64,000 nucleotides of DNA from Halanaerobium saccharolyticum (lineage in GTDB: Bacteria > Bacillota > Halanaerobiia > Halanaerobiales > Halanaerobiaceae): contig NZ_QLME01000006.1 in the NCBI RefSeq assembly GCF_003259895.1, positions 1 through 64,000 on the forward strand, written 5' to 3'. The notes beneath the pieces are model-generated. The model worked only from the letters and a program-made list of their open reading frames with translations, ran no database searches and had not been told where the DNA came from. The position numbers were made by a program, and so were the translations under genes. Positions within the stretch are counted from its first letter, which is position 1, and each line of letters starts with the position of its first letter. This document shows positions 35,044 to 45,751 of this stretch, piece by piece.

Positions 35044-35092
35044 TTTATTCAGCTCCTAAAATACCTGTCTTTAATTTATCAGCTTAATTTTT

Positions 35093-36325
35093 TTATTCAC
35101 CTGAAGCTTTTTTATCCTGAAAATCACGGACAAAGATCATATTTTCCATTTCCTCAACTGCCTGATCAAGCTGATTATCACTGCCATCTTCCTGAGCAGC
35201 TTCCAGGTCTAATTCCACTTTGATATCTGGAGTAATTCCCTTATCATGAATATAATTTCCAGCAGGGGTATAATAACGGGCAGTAGTTAAACTAACTGCA
35301 GAACCATCTTTAAGTGGTATTACAGACTGTACCACTCCTTTACCAAAAGTAGTGGTTCCCATCAACTTGCCTCGATCATAATCTTTTACCGCTCCAGCAA
35401 CAATTTCTGAACCACTGGCAGATCCTTTATTAACTAAAACTATTAAAGGAATTTTAGTATCAGCATTAATATTTTTATTGACTTCTAAGACTCTTTCAGT
35501 CTCGTCCTTCTGTTTTACTGAAACAATAACTCCTTCATCTAAAAAGACTGAAGAAACATCAACAGCTTCATTCAGCAGACCACCAGGATTATTTCTTAAA
35601 TCAAGAATGATTCCCCGGGCTCCCTGCTCTTTTAAATCCGCAACTGCAGTTTCAACCTTTGTTCCGACATTTTCAATAAACTGAGCCAGGCTGATATAAC
35701 CAATTTCTTCGGTTTTCATCTCTGTCTCTACATAAGGAACCTCTATATCTTCGCGAGTGATTTCAACATCAAAAGGATCTTCATCACCACGATCAATTGT
35801 CAGAGTAACATCTGTTCCTTCTTCTCCCCGCATTAAATCCACTGCTTTCATCTGCGACATTTCTGCAGTTTTCTGGCCGTCAATTGCAGTTATTATATCT
35901 CCTGCTCTCAATCCAGCTCTCTCGCCGGGAGTATTTTTAATTGGAGAAACAATAGTCAATTTATTATCTCTCATTGTAATAACAATTCCAATTCCACCGT
36001 AATGGCCTTCATATTCCTGCTGCATTTCTTCGTATTCAGAAGGAGACATAAAATATGAATAACGATCAACCTCATTTAACATTCCATCTATGGCACCTTC
36101 AATCAGAGTTTCAAATTCTACATCTTCAACATAGTAATTTTGCAGCAAAAACATAACATCCTGAAAAGCATCTGCCTTTGTATAATTTTCTTCCTGCTGT
36201 GGTTCCTGAGGCAGCTGCCTTTCTACTCCACCATCCTGGGCAGAAACTGCAAAAGTAAATAACAGCACGAATGCTATTGTTATTAACCACAATTTATTAT
36301 CTAATATTTGTCTAATTTTTTTCAT
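35093..36325 (-). CDS. ctpA: Carboxyl-terminal processing protease (S41 family)
   Basis: Exported serine protease with an N-terminal signal/anchor (residues 9-29), a PDZ domain (about 90-175, YGGIGIVITMRDNKLTIVSPIKNTPGERAGLRAGDII) and the S41 catalytic domain with the Ser-Lys dyad in GSASGSEI (Ser) and TFGKGVVQ (Lys). At 410 residues it is typical. It probably trims periplasmic or envelope proteins. It lies 49 bases upstream of sdaAB but is functionally unrelated to it. Confidence 0.94.
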   Translation of the reverse strand: MKKIRQILDNKLWLITIAFVLLFTFAVSAQDGGVERQLPQEPQQEENYTKADAFQDVMFLLQNYYVEDVEFETLIEGAIDGMLNEVDRYSYFMSPSEYEEMQQEYEGHYGGIGIVITMRDNKLTIVSPIKNTPGERAGLRAGDIITAIDGQKTAEMSQMKAVDLMRGEEGTDVTLTIDRGDEDPFDVEITREDIEVPYVETEMKTEEIGYISLAQFIENVGTKVETAVADLKEQGARGIILDLRNNPGGLLNEAVDVSSVFLDEGVIVSVKQKDETERVLEVNKNINADTKIPLIVLVNKGSASGSEIVAGAVKDYDRGKLMGTTTFGKGVVQSVIPLKDGSAVSLTTARYYTPAGNYIHDKGITPDIKVELDLEAAQEDGSDNQLDQAVEEMENMIFVRDFQDKKASGE

Positions 36326-36418
36326 TAACTACGCCACCTGCTTTCTTAATTTTTAAAATATAATTGATAAATGCTGAACATAAAAATTTATTAATCAGCC
36401 GTCAATTCCAAAAATAAA

Positions 36419-37261
36419 TTAATGTGCTATTTCTGTAAATCCTTCACCAAGTACTTCATGAACATTACTAATAATTACAAATGCTTCCTCATCTATTTTT
36501 GCTACTGCTTTTTTTAGTTCTGATACTTCAGAACGTGAAATAATACAGAGCAGCACCTGTTTTCTGTTACCTGTATATCCACCCTTAGCTTCAAATTCGG
36601 TAATCCCGCGGTTCAAATCATTAACCACCATCTGATTGATCTCATCAGCTTTATCAGAGATAATCAGCACACCTTTTTTGAAGTTTAAACCTTCCTGGAC
36701 AACATCTATAGTCTGAGAGGTAATAAAAATTGTAACTGCTGCATAAAGCGCTACTTCTAGATTAAAAAAGATACCAGCCAGGACCACTACAACTCCATCA
36801 GCGATTAAAAGTCCCTCACCAACAGTAATTCCAGTAAAGTAATTGATCAGGGAAGCTATCATATCTGTACCTCCGGTAGTTCCCCGGGAACGAAAAACAA
36901 TTCCCAGACCAATTCCACCGACCACACCTCCATAAATTGAGGCCAGCAGCAGATCATCAGTCAGAGCTGTCATCTGGGGCTGCAGCAGATCAGTAAAAAC
37001 AGAAAGAGATATTATTCCATAAATAGTCCGAATCCCAAAACTGGTCCCCATAATCTTAAGACCGGCCAGAAAGAGTGGAATATTGATAATCAACATTGTA
37101 ATCCCAATTGGAAAAGATGTTATATAATAGATAACAGTTGCCAGCCCGCTGACTCCACCGGCTGCAATTCTATTTGGAACCAGAAACACAGTTAAAGCCA
37201 GCGCAATCAAAAAAGAGCCGACTGTGATTCCCAGATAGTCAATGATTGTTCTTTTTTTCAA
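36419..37261 (-). CDS. YitT family membrane protein
   Basis: Five to six membrane helices (about residues 10-175, with VPNRIAAGGVSGLATVIYY and SRGTTGGTDMIASL typical of the family) followed by a soluble DUF2179 domain (about 220-275, GYTGNRKQVLLCIISRSEVSELKKAV) with a ferredoxin-like fold. Transport has been suggested for the family, but the substrate is not established. It could share a transcript with ctpA downstream. Confidence 0.88.
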   Translation of the reverse strand: MKKRTIIDYLGITVGSFLIALALTVFLVPNRIAAGGVSGLATVIYYITSFPIGITMLIINIPLFLAGLKIMGTSFGIRTIYGIISLSVFTDLLQPQMTALTDDLLLASIYGGVVGGIGLGIVFRSRGTTGGTDMIASLINYFTGITVGEGLLIADGVVVVLAGIFFNLEVALYAAVTIFITSQTIDVVQEGLNFKKGVLIISDKADEINQMVVNDLNRGITEFEAKGGYTGNRKQVLLCIISRSEVSELKKAVAKIDEEAFVIISNVHEVLGEGFTEIAH

Positions 37262-37330
37262 ATTATCTCCCCCTTATAAACTTATTTCCTTGTTTAAAAT
37301 TTAATTTGTTTTAAAACCATAAAAATAAAC

Positions 37331-38065
37331 TCAGCTAAAATATTCGGATTTTATTACTAAAAATATAAATTTGGGCAGAGATAAGATTCTGCCAAAACGA
37401 GAAGGCTCCTGCAGTAATCTATAAAACCATTCCAGAGCAGCCTTCTGCATCCAGAGTGGAGCTCGATTTACCTCTCCAGCCAGCACATCAAAGCTGCCGC
37501 CAACTGTTACTGCAGCTCCAACATTTAAATTTTTCAAATTATTATCCAAAAATTTTTCCTGCAGGGGGACTCCCATTCCCACCAGCAGCAGATCAATATT
37601 CATTTCATTTATTTCCGAAATCACCTTCTGTTGATTTTTATGGTCTAAATAACCGTGATGATATCCTGAAATATTTAAAGCAGGATACTTTCTTTTTAAA
37701 TTTGCAGCTGCCTGATCGACAACCCCCGGTTTACCACCCAGAAAATAAAAATTAACATCCTCTTTAGCCATTTGCTTAAAGATTAAACTAATCAAATCAA
37801 ATCCTGCAACCCTTTCCTGGAGAGGTTCTCTCATGATTTTAGAAGCAATGACCACTCCAATCCCATCTGCAGTTGCCAGATCAGCCGAATTCAAAATTCG
37901 AGCCAGCTCCCTGTCTTCAGCCGCCAGGGCCAGCATTTCTGAGTTTGGGGTTACCACTAAAGAAGGTCGACTGTGATCAGCAATTAGTTCTTTAACCCGA
38001 TCTGCGGCCTGCTCAAGATTGACCCGATCAATATTTACATCCAGTATTTTTATCAGCTCCCGCAA
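37331..38065 (-). CDS. tagA: WecG/TagA/CpsF family glycosyltransferase
   Basis: Transfers an N-acetylmannosamine-type sugar to undecaprenyl-PP-GlcNAc in wall-polymer synthesis. The 244-residue protein has TPNSEMLALA, DGIGVVIASK, FLGGKPGVVDQAA, VGMGVPLQEKFL and the GGSFDVLAGEVNRAPLWMQKAALEWFYRLLQEP block that defines the family. The start overlaps the end of csaB by 13 bases, so the two are translationally coupled. Confidence 0.92.
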   Translation of the reverse strand: MRELIKILDVNIDRVNLEQAADRVKELIADHSRPSLVVTPNSEMLALAAEDRELARILNSADLATADGIGVVIASKIMREPLQERVAGFDLISLIFKQMAKEDVNFYFLGGKPGVVDQAAANLKRKYPALNISGYHHGYLDHKNQQKVISEINEMNIDLLLVGMGVPLQEKFLDNNLKNLNVGAAVTVGGSFDVLAGEVNRAPLWMQKAALEWFYRLLQEPSRFGRILSLPKFIFLVIKSEYFS

Positions 38066-39123
38066 GAGTCAACCTCCTCTAAAACCAGTTCTGCAAAATT
38101 TTCAGCTTCAACCGTTTTCTGCTTTAAAAACTCTTTAATTTTTTTGCGCAGACTGTATCTTTCTGCAAAAATAGTTTCCAGTTTCTCCGCTATTTCTGCT
38201 GCTTCCAAATCCTCCAGTTTGATCAGCGGCAGATAATCAAGCTCAGTCATTAATCCCTCAATCTTGGGATCATAGCTTAATGCCAGCAGCGGAATTTGAT
38301 TTAGCAGCGCAAAAATTAGACTATGCAGACGAACTCCAACAAATAAATCAAGCTGAGAAAATGCCTTTAAAGCTTCTCCCGGCACTGCAGGAAGATCACA
38401 AATCTCAGTTTCAGCTTTCAATTTACCTTTTAACTCTCTCGAAATTTTTTCGTCTGCACCTTGATGCATCGGAAATAAAACAAATTTAATATTGTTGGTC
38501 TGCGCAAACTTGTTTAAGCCTGCTGCAAGTTCTGATAGATAATCAATTGACCAGGGCCTGACCGAAATTCCAACTTCTATTTTACCTTTAATCTGCTGCC
38601 TCATATTATTTAAAGGATCATAGAGAGCAAATACAGGATCAACTGTCAGCTCAATTTTCTTTTTGACATCTATCTCCTTCAAAAGATTTTTTGAACCCAG
38701 ATCCCTCACACCCAGTATATCAAATCTATTCAACGTCAGAGCAGTTATTTTCTGGCTCCACCATTTATTTAGCGGACCAGCACCCTGAGCATAATAGACA
38801 GTTTTTGTATTCTGCATTTTTGCCAGCCAGGCCAGCCCCAGATAATAGGGAACAGAAAAACTGCCGGTAACATCCTGCAGCAGGCTGCCGCCACCACTAA
38901 TAAAAAGATCTGCCTCAGCCAGGGCAGCCAGAATCTGAATAAGTGAAGTCCGGCTGACTGAATTTACATCATAAAGTTCAGCTGTTTTTTGAGGACTGGC
39001 TGAAAGAACAGTTATTTTAAGTTTTTCATTTTTATTTTTTAAAAGCGAGGTTATTCCTGCTAAAACAGCCTCATCACCGAGATTGTTAAAACCATAATAA
39101 CCTGAAATCACAATATTTTTCAT
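38053..39123 (-). CDS. csaB: Polysaccharide pyruvyl transferase CsaB
   Basis: Adds ketal pyruvate to a secondary wall polymer, the modification recognised by SLH domains. The 356 residues begin ISGYYGFNNLGDEAVLAGI and include FISGGGSLLQDVTGSFSVPYYLGLA and GVRLHSLIFALL, typical of CsaB. In diderm Firmicutes, SLH-bearing outer-membrane proteins use such polymers to tie the outer membrane to the wall; no SLH protein is encoded in this window. It overlaps DUF5693 upstream by one base. Confidence 0.93.
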   Translation of the reverse strand: MKNIVISGYYGFNNLGDEAVLAGITSLLKNKNEKLKITVLSASPQKTAELYDVNSVSRTSLIQILAALAEADLFISGGGSLLQDVTGSFSVPYYLGLAWLAKMQNTKTVYYAQGAGPLNKWWSQKITALTLNRFDILGVRDLGSKNLLKEIDVKKKIELTVDPVFALYDPLNNMRQQIKGKIEVGISVRPWSIDYLSELAAGLNKFAQTNNIKFVLFPMHQGADEKISRELKGKLKAETEICDLPAVPGEALKAFSQLDLFVGVRLHSLIFALLNQIPLLALSYDPKIEGLMTELDYLPLIKLEDLEAAEIAEKLETIFAERYSLRKKIKEFLKQKTVEAENFAELVLEEVDSCGS

Positions 39124-41084
39124 TATTTAACCCCGGTAAAATAATATTTTTGATAAAGATAATTAAATAATTTATAAAAACCAATTAAAACTAAAGCCAC
39201 TCCAAAGCTCAACCAGTAAGCATGAAAAGTTCTAAGCAGTGAAATCATGACCGGTGTGTGCAGATGAGAAAATGTATTAACAGTAGTAATTACTCCCACT
39301 GAAGCCAGCATTAAAAGTGGATAAAAGAATAACTCTTTTCTTTTTTTTGCCCCCAGGTAGAGTGCAAAAATAAAGAGCGGATGTCCAATTAAGAATTCTT
39401 TAAAACGCGGTCTTACATAAAGCAATTTTTCCAGCAGACTGCGAACAGTTAATTCCCAGGCTGGAACCGGCAGCAGCGGAAAGTTCCCGGTTCTCCCGAT
39501 ATAGATAACTGCAATTAGTGCCAGTCCTCCGGCCAGAATAATGTGCTTTACTTTAATCACTCTTTCCAGCAGCTGTGGAATTTGCTGCCTCAAATTTTTG
39601 CTTCCGGGCCGGAAAAGATAATAAAGTGAAATTATGATCAGAGGCAGTAAAAAAGCAAGTTTTACCCCTCTAAAAGCATTAATTTTAAAGATAAATTCAC
39701 TGCTATTTAAAGCAGCACTTACAAAAACTCCTCCAATCAAAGCGGTTATAACAGCAGCAGTGAAATTGAAAAAGACAAAGGCCAGGCTGAGGCCGCCCTC
39801 AAGATTTTCTCCTCCTCTATCTTTTTCAAGCAGAAATATAATTACTGCCAGAGAAGGAAAAATCACCGCCGATCCGAGTGCTGTTATCTGCCTTAACAAA
39901 ATTCCTCGACCGGACTGTAAAAGAAAAATTCCGCCTGCAGCTGAGGCCAAAAAGAAAATATTCATAATCACTGAATATTTAAACGCTGTAAAATAATTCA
40001 AAAGTAAAATGCCGGCAGCTGTTACACCCAGCAAAATTGCTAAAAGATGCCAGCTGGAATTACTGTAATAGGATACAGGTTCTGAGTTTCCGGGCTGATA
40101 ACCTTCCGCTTCCAGGCGAGAAGTTAAAGTTGAAAGCAGCCCCAGATTTTTCTCTGCCAGCTGATTTCCTTTTAAATAGGGCTTATGATAAAGAACCTTA
40201 ACACTTCTCTCCCTAACTGAAAGTAAATAACGGCTGATGATTTGCTGATCATCTGCCTTTTCTACTTCTTCCTGCTGCATACTGTGTGTTCGCAGCAGCT
40301 GATAATTATTCAATTTAGCCAATTTTTCTGCTCCATTCTGGTCAGCAATAAAAGCTTCTATATTTCCGAAAATCAAATTATGCTCCTCCATCAAAGCAGC
40401 AGTTTCTTCGATTCTATCTGGATAACCAGTTATTTCTTCCCCATCAAAAACCAGAAGTTGGGGACTTAATAATTCCAGATTATTTTTTAAGGCAGAAAAG
40501 GCATTTAACTTATTATTGCTGCGATAGACAACTTTCAGACCCTGCTTACGAGCTTCCCGAACCTGAGCAGTATTAAAACCTAAATTTAAGTCTTCGAGTT
40601 TTTCATGCCAGTTGGGAAAGTAAATAAAATCATACTCAGCTGTATTAATAACTTCTGCTGAGTATTCTGCAGCCAGTTCCGGAGCTAAATTATTAAGCTG
40701 TTCTCTTAAAGAATCACTGAAAACTGCAAATAATGCTGAATTTTCCAGCTCACCAATATTTATTTCATTATTTTCTAGCCCTGTCTGCAGTTCGTTTCCT
40801 GCTAAAATTATATCCAGAGCTTCAATTCTTTTTAGAGCACCATTATCCAGAAAATCTTCTAAACTCTGCTGATAAACAGCAAGAGCAGTAATTCCATTTT
40901 TCTTTAGTTTCTGCAGATTAATCTCTGGAGCAAGAGACTTCAGCTCCGAATAGGCTTCTCCGTCCATTACTATTTCTATACCCGGGCTCTGATCTACCCG
41001 GTCAATTCTCGCCGTCAGGGTCCAGGCGGCTGCAATAAATGTTATTAAAATGATCCCAATTAGTATTTTCTTCAAGAAATTCAC
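39123..41084 (-). CDS. DUF5693 family membrane protein
   Basis: A 653-residue protein with an N-terminal anchor, a large extracytoplasmic part (about 35-345) and a C-terminal half of about nine membrane helices (about 350-645). The domain is named for such Firmicute proteins and is repeatedly found beside csaB and tagA; its biochemical role is unknown, although a part in wall-polymer assembly or flipping is plausible from context. First gene of the DUF5693-csaB-tagA operon. Confidence 0.8.
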   Translation of the reverse strand: MNFLKKILIGIILITFIAAAWTLTARIDRVDQSPGIEIVMDGEAYSELKSLAPEINLQKLKKNGITALAVYQQSLEDFLDNGALKRIEALDIILAGNELQTGLENNEINIGELENSALFAVFSDSLREQLNNLAPELAAEYSAEVINTAEYDFIYFPNWHEKLEDLNLGFNTAQVREARKQGLKVVYRSNNKLNAFSALKNNLELLSPQLLVFDGEEITGYPDRIEETAALMEEHNLIFGNIEAFIADQNGAEKLAKLNNYQLLRTHSMQQEEVEKADDQQIISRYLLSVRERSVKVLYHKPYLKGNQLAEKNLGLLSTLTSRLEAEGYQPGNSEPVSYYSNSSWHLLAILLGVTAAGILLLNYFTAFKYSVIMNIFFLASAAGGIFLLQSGRGILLRQITALGSAVIFPSLAVIIFLLEKDRGGENLEGGLSLAFVFFNFTAAVITALIGGVFVSAALNSSEFIFKINAFRGVKLAFLLPLIIISLYYLFRPGSKNLRQQIPQLLERVIKVKHIILAGGLALIAVIYIGRTGNFPLLPVPAWELTVRSLLEKLLYVRPRFKEFLIGHPLFIFALYLGAKKRKELFFYPLLMLASVGVITTVNTFSHLHTPVMISLLRTFHAYWLSFGVALVLIGFYKLFNYLYQKYYFTGVK

Positions 41085-41123
41085 CTTTTCCTCTTTAATA
41101 ATTATTACTGTCCTCTATAATGA

Positions 41124-42222
41124 TTACTGAGCACTTTTAAATTTTAAATAGGCTTCTATAAATTCATCCAGATAACCATCCATAACCTTGTCAACATTAC
41201 CCTCTTCAAAATCAGTGCGGTGGTCTTTAATCATACTATAGGGATGGAAAACATAGGATCTAATCTGACTTCCCCAGGCAATTTCTTTATGTTCTCCACC
41301 TAATTCATCAATTTTTTCAGCCTGAGCTTCTTCTTTTAGCTCCAGCAGTTTGGCAGTTAAAACCTTCATCGCTGTGGCTTTATTTTTATGCTGAGAGCGT
41401 TCATTCTGACACTGGACCACAACTCCTGTCGGCTGATGGGTAATTCTAACCGCTGAGTCAGTCTTATTTACATGCTGACCACCGGCACCACTGGCCCGAT
41501 AGGTATCTATTTTTAAATTATTTTCATCAATATCAACTTCTATATCATCATCAATCTCCGGCATTACATCAACCGAAGCAAAGGAAGTATGTCTCCGGCC
41601 TGAGGAATCAAAGGGAGAGATTCTAACCAGGCGGTGTACTCCTTTTTCTCCTTTTAAATAACCATAAGCATAATCTCCACTGATCATCAATGTTACACTT
41701 TTGATTCCGGCTTCCTCCCCGGGGTTAAAATCCAGGGTCTGCAGTTCATAACCATTGGACTCTGCCCAACGGCTGTACATTCGAAGCAGCATCTGAGCCC
41801 AGTCCTGAGATTCCGTTCCTCCAGCACCAGGATGAATAGAAAGAATTGCATTATGATCATCATAGGGTTCATTTAGACGCAGCTTTAGCTCAAGTTTTTC
41901 GAGCTCCTTTTCCAGCTCAGTCAAGGTCAGCTTAAGTTCACTGGCTAAGCTTTCATCTTCCTCTGCTGCCAGCTCTAGATAAATTTCAGCTTCCTCAAAC
42001 TTTTCTTCCAGCTGATTAATAACCTGCATGCGTTTTTTGATCCGGTCCAGCTTCTGCGATTTCTGGCGTGCGTTTTCTTTATCATCCCAGAAACCACCGG
42101 CTGCCATCTCAGTTTCTATCTTCTTTTTATTCTGCAGCAGTTTTTCCCGGTCAAAGTAAATCACTCAAATCCTGAAATCTATCTTTTAACTCTGAAAATC
42201 GTTCTTTAAAATTATTATTCAC
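41124..42222 (-). CDS. prfB: Peptide chain release factor 2 (programmed +1 frameshift)
   Basis: RF2 terminates at UAA and [18 protein letters not shown] holds the GGQ motif, and [16 protein letters not shown] contains the RF2 tripeptide SPF. Translation starts upstream of the main frame, at GTG 42222 (GGGAGA eight bases before) or at ATG 42231 overlapping the secA stop. Codon 23 is CTT, codon 24 is TGA, and CTTTGAC (42150-42156) is the canonical slip site. A +1 shift joins LSDLL to DREKLLQN. About 365 residues. The purine block before the slip site (GAGTGA) is only a weak anti-SD match. Confidence 0.93.
42150..42156 (-). promoter_or_regulatory. RF2 autoregulatory frameshift site CTTTGAC
   Basis: In-frame UGA after CUU, followed by C. 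Low RF2 slows termination at this UGA, allowing the +1 slip and full-length RF2. The frames on both sides fit exactly. Confidence 0.93.
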
Positions 42223-42227
42223 TACAA

Positions 42228-44795
42228 TCATCTCCCACAACACTTTTTATATTTTTTACCGCTGCCGCAGGGGCAGGGATCATTACGTCCGGGTTCTTCT
42301 TCCTTAACAACAGTTGCCTGTCCAATACTGCCATCACCAGCACTGCTTTTATCATTACCTTTTGATTTCCCTTCTAAAGCAGCCTCCGGAGAAGAATAAT
42401 TCAGCTGCCGCTGCTTAATCTGCTGTGCTGGCATATTTTCTCTTTCTTCAACCTCAACTTTAAAGGCAGTTTCTACAATATCTTCTCTGATGGAAGAAGT
42501 AAGCTCATTAAACATATCAAAAGACTCGAATTTATATTCTGTCAGCGGATCTTTTTGGCCGACAGCTCTCAGGCCAATTCCCTGTCTCAGTTCATCCATA
42601 TTATCAAGATGAGTCATCCACTTCCGGTCAATTACTCTTAAAGCAAGGAATTTAATTATTTTATTGAAGCGCTCAGAATCAACCTTTTCTCGCTTACTCT
42701 GATAGGAACCCAGAGAACTTAAAGTAATTTTTTCTTTAATCTCGCTCCGCTCTTTACCCTCAATCTCAGCAGCTTCTATATCTCTGGCCAGAGCAATTCC
42801 ATGCAGATATTCGAGCATCCCTTCTAAATCCCATTCATCAGGATGTAGATCTCCGGAAATAAACATCTCCATTACATCTTCCAGGAGCTGTTCCAGCATT
42901 CCGGCAATCTTTTCTTCCAGCTCATCTGTAGTCAGCAGAGTTTTACGCTGTCCATAAATAACTTCACGCTGTTTATTTAAAACATCATCATATTCTAAAA
43001 TTGCTTTTCTAATATCAAAGTTACGGCTTTCGACTTTCTGCTGAGCCCGCTCAATTGAATTAGATATCATCTTATGTTCAACCGGCTGATCTTCATCTAC
43101 ACCCAGTTTATCCAGAATACCGTTAATTTTATCGGAACCAAAGAGCCTTAAGAGGTCATCTTCTAGCGATACATAAAACTGTGAAGATCCAGGATCTCCC
43201 TGACGACCAGCACGACCACGCAGCTGATTGTCAATTCGACGACTTTCGTGACGCTCAGTTCCTAAAACATGGAGACCACCGAGTTCTACAACACCATCAC
43301 CCAGGACAATATCTGTACCACGACCGGCCATGTTGGTAGCAATGGTCACACTTTTTTTCTGTCCGGCATCTTTAATGATCTCGGCTTCACGCTCATGGTT
43401 TTTAGCGTTTAGAACTTGATGGGGTACATTTTCTCTTTTCAGCTCGCGGCTTAACATTTCGGAATTTTCTATATCAGCTGTACCGACCAGTACCGGCTGA
43501 CCTTTTTCGTATAGTCTTTTAATCTCTCCAATAACATTCTTATATTTAGCCTCTTTATTGGTAAATACCAGATCAGGCATATCATCTCTAATCATCGGTT
43601 CATTTGTCGGAACAACTACAACCGGCATATCGTAAATTTTAATAAATTCTTCTTCTTCAGTTTCGGCAGTACCTGTCATTCCGGACAGTTTATCATACAT
43701 CCTAAAAAAGTTCTGCAGGGTAATTTTGGCAAAGGTCTGACTTCCCTTCTGGACCTCTACCCCTTCTTTAGCCTCAATGGCCTGATGTAAACCTTCACTG
43801 TAGCGGCGGCCTTCCATGACCCGGCCGGTAAATTCATCCACAATTTTTACTGCTCCATCCTTAACAATATAATCACGATCCTTTTTCATCAAGGTATGAG
43901 CCTTTAAGGCCTGATTTAACTGATGATTAAGCTTGAAATTTTCTTCTGAATACAGATTATCTACATTTAATTTTTTCTCTGCTTTTTCAACACCGGCCTC
44001 AGTTAGAGTTACCAGCTTATTTTTTTCATCAATCTCATAGTCTTCCTCACGTTTTAAAGCAGGAATAACTCGATTAAATTTTCGATAATCTGAACTTTTT
44101 TCCTGGACAGGTCCCGAAATAATAAGTGGGGTCCGGGCCTCATCAATTAAAATACTGTCAACCTCATCTAAAATTGCATAATGATGTTCCCGCTGGACCA
44201 GATCTTCTTCTTTATAGGCCATATTATCCCGCAGATAATCAAAGCCAAACTCATTATTGGTACCATAAGTGATATCACAGTTATAGGCTTCCCGCCTTTC
44301 AGCAGGAGACATCCCACTTAAAATTACACCAACTGACATTCCCAAAAAACGATAAATCTGACCCATCCATTCACTATCTCTTTCGGCCAGATAGTCATTA
44401 ACAGTTACTACATGGACACCTTTACCTGTCAGAGCATTTAAATAGACAGGTAGAGTTGCAGCCAGAGTTTTACCTTCACCGGTTTTCATCTCGGCTATTT
44501 TGCCCTGATGAAGTACAATACCTCCAATCAGCTGAACATCATAATGACGAAATCCAGCTTCTGTTGCCCTCTGAGAAGCCTCCCGCACAACAGCAAAAGC
44601 CTCTACCAAAAGATCATCCAGACTCTCACCATTTTGATGTCTATTTTTAAATTCTTCTGTTTTCGCCTTCAATTCCTGATCACTTAAAGCCTGCATTTCA
44701 GGCTCCAGCGCATTAATTTGCTCTACAATTGGTTCTAATTTTTCCAGTTCTTTTTCATTTGCATCTTTAAATAAGTTCTTGAGGAACTCAAACAT
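42228..44795 (-). CDS. secA: Protein translocase ATPase SecA
   Basis: Motor of the Sec pathway. The 855 residues show [17 protein letters not shown] (Walker A), [20 protein letters not shown] (Walker B/DEAD-like), the preprotein cross-linking region, motif [12 protein letters not shown] and a C-terminal SEC-C zinc motif [13 protein letters not shown]. Its stop codon touches the prfB start region, so the two genes are coupled as in many Firmicutes. Confidence 0.98.
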   Translation of the reverse strand: MFEFLKNLFKDANEKELEKLEPIVEQINALEPEMQALSDQELKAKTEEFKNRHQNGESLDDLLVEAFAVVREASQRATEAGFRHYDVQLIGGIVLHQGKIAEMKTGEGKTLAATLPVYLNALTGKGVHVVTVNDYLAERDSEWMGQIYRFLGMSVGVILSGMSPAERREAYNCDITYGTNNEFGFDYLRDNMAYKEEDLVQREHHYAILDEVDSILIDEARTPLIISGPVQEKSSDYRKFNRVIPALKREEDYEIDEKNKLVTLTEAGVEKAEKKLNVDNLYSEENFKLNHQLNQALKAHTLMKKDRDYIVKDGAVKIVDEFTGRVMEGRRYSEGLHQAIEAKEGVEVQKGSQTFAKITLQNFFRMYDKLSGMTGTAETEEEEFIKIYDMPVVVVPTNEPMIRDDMPDLVFTNKEAKYKNVIGEIKRLYEKGQPVLVGTADIENSEMLSRELKRENVPHQVLNAKNHEREAEIIKDAGQKKSVTIATNMAGRGTDIVLGDGVVELGGLHVLGTERHESRRIDNQLRGRAGRQGDPGSSQFYVSLEDDLLRLFGSDKINGILDKLGVDEDQPVEHKMISNSIERAQQKVESRNFDIRKAILEYDDVLNKQREVIYGQRKTLLTTDELEEKIAGMLEQLLEDVMEMFISGDLHPDEWDLEGMLEYLHGIALARDIEAAEIEGKERSEIKEKITLSSLGSYQSKREKVDSERFNKIIKFLALRVIDRKWMTHLDNMDELRQGIGLRAVGQKDPLTEYKFESFDMFNELTSSIREDIVETAFKVEVEERENMPAQQIKQRQLNYSSPEAALEGKSKGNDKSSAGDGSIGQATVVKEEEPGRNDPCPCGSGKKYKKCCGR

Positions 44796-44953
44796 TTATC
44801 TTCCTCCCTAAGGTTTAGAATCTAATGATTTTTTATCCTATTTTAATGGTATTCAGCTATTTAAGTAATTTACTTTACTTTCACTATCTCAATCAAAGTA
44901 ATTATATCATCTTAAGGTTTAAAACTCAATTAAAGGCAGATTAAAAACCTTAG

Positions 44954-44989
44954 GTACCAGGTACAAAACGGTCGTTTTGTACCTGGTAC
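44954..44989. repeat. GTACCAGGTAC palindromic element 6
   Basis: 17-base arms GTACCAGGTACAAAACG (44954-44970) and their complement (44973-44989) separated by GT. The stem variant matches element 5. It lies about 23 kb from the other five copies. Confidence 0.92.
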
Positions 44990-45010
44990 TAGTGAAATAT
45001 GTTACATATA

Positions 45011-45038
45011 AAAGGGGCTCTCCGCTAAGAGAACCCCT
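45011..45038 (-). terminator. Terminator of hpf
   Basis: Minus-strand AGGGGTTCTC/GAGAGCCCCT with one G-T wobble and a six-base loop, followed by TTTAT. About 70 bases after the stop. Confidence 0.8.
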
Positions 45039-45105
45039 CTGAATCCAAACTTATTCAACTAAATTATTTTAAAATCAAAACTGAAAATTGCTTCTCAGTT
45101 ATTTA

Positions 45106-45693
45106 TTATCCAAATGTTGGTTCAATCAAACCGTAGTTCCCATCATTACGTTTGTATACCACATTGGTCTCTTCTGTATCAGCATTATGGAAAACAAAGA
45201 AATCGTGATCCAGGAGATCCATCTGCATACAGGCTTCTTCTACATTCATCGGCTTCATCGGGAAACGTTTGGTTCTAACTACCTGTGGCTCAAATTCGCC
45301 TGTGTCCACATTTTCTGCGTCGTTTCCGAGCTGATGATTTAAAACCTGTTCTTTTCTCTTTTCCTTATACTCTTCTTTATATTCCTGTTTTTTCTCAATG
45401 TATCTATCGTGAATTTTAGATTTATACTTTCTCATCTGGCGCTCAAGTTTATCCATCACACCATCGATAGAAGCATACATATCACCTGTAACTTCCTCGC
45501 CTCTCAGGATTAAACCTTTAACAAAGGCGGTAACTTCAACAATATGTCTTTCTTTTTCTACTTCCATTGAGATCTGAACTTCCAACGGCTCTCCATTGAA
45601 ATATTTCTCTAGCTTTTTCTGCACCTTCTCCTCTGCGTGCTTCTTTAGAGCTGGGGTAATATCAATGTTTTTACCATAAGTCATAATTTTCAT
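45106..45693 (-). CDS. hpf: Long-form ribosome hibernation promoting factor
   Basis: Dimerises 70S ribosomes into inactive 100S particles in slow growth. The N-terminal domain (about residues 1-100, MKIMTYGKNIDITPALKKHAEEKVQKKLEKYF) is HPF/YfiA-like, and the C-terminal domain (about 135-195, VVRTKRFPMKPMNVEEACMQMDLLDHDFFVF) is the dimerisation domain of the long form. I use the ATG at 45693, with AGGAG eight bases before; a GTG three codons upstream overlaps that site. A SigH-type promoter lies upstream. Confidence 0.95.
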   Translation of the reverse strand: MKIMTYGKNIDITPALKKHAEEKVQKKLEKYFNGEPLEVQISMEVEKERHIVEVTAFVKGLILRGEEVTGDMYASIDGVMDKLERQMRKYKSKIHDRYIEKKQEYKEEYKEKRKEQVLNHQLGNDAENVDTGEFEPQVVRTKRFPMKPMNVEEACMQMDLLDHDFFVFHNADTEETNVVYKRNDGNYGLIEPTFG

Positions 45694-45751
45694 GAAGCTC
45701 ACTCCTCTCTTGCAACTATTATTATTATATTTTACTTCTGTATATTATATT

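Larger units (their letters stand above)
44796..45105. other. secA-hpf intergenic region with palindromic element 6
   Basis: A 310-base gap containing the secA leader, palindromic element 6 (44954-44989) and the hpf terminator (45011-45038). No other feature is supported. Confidence 0.75.
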
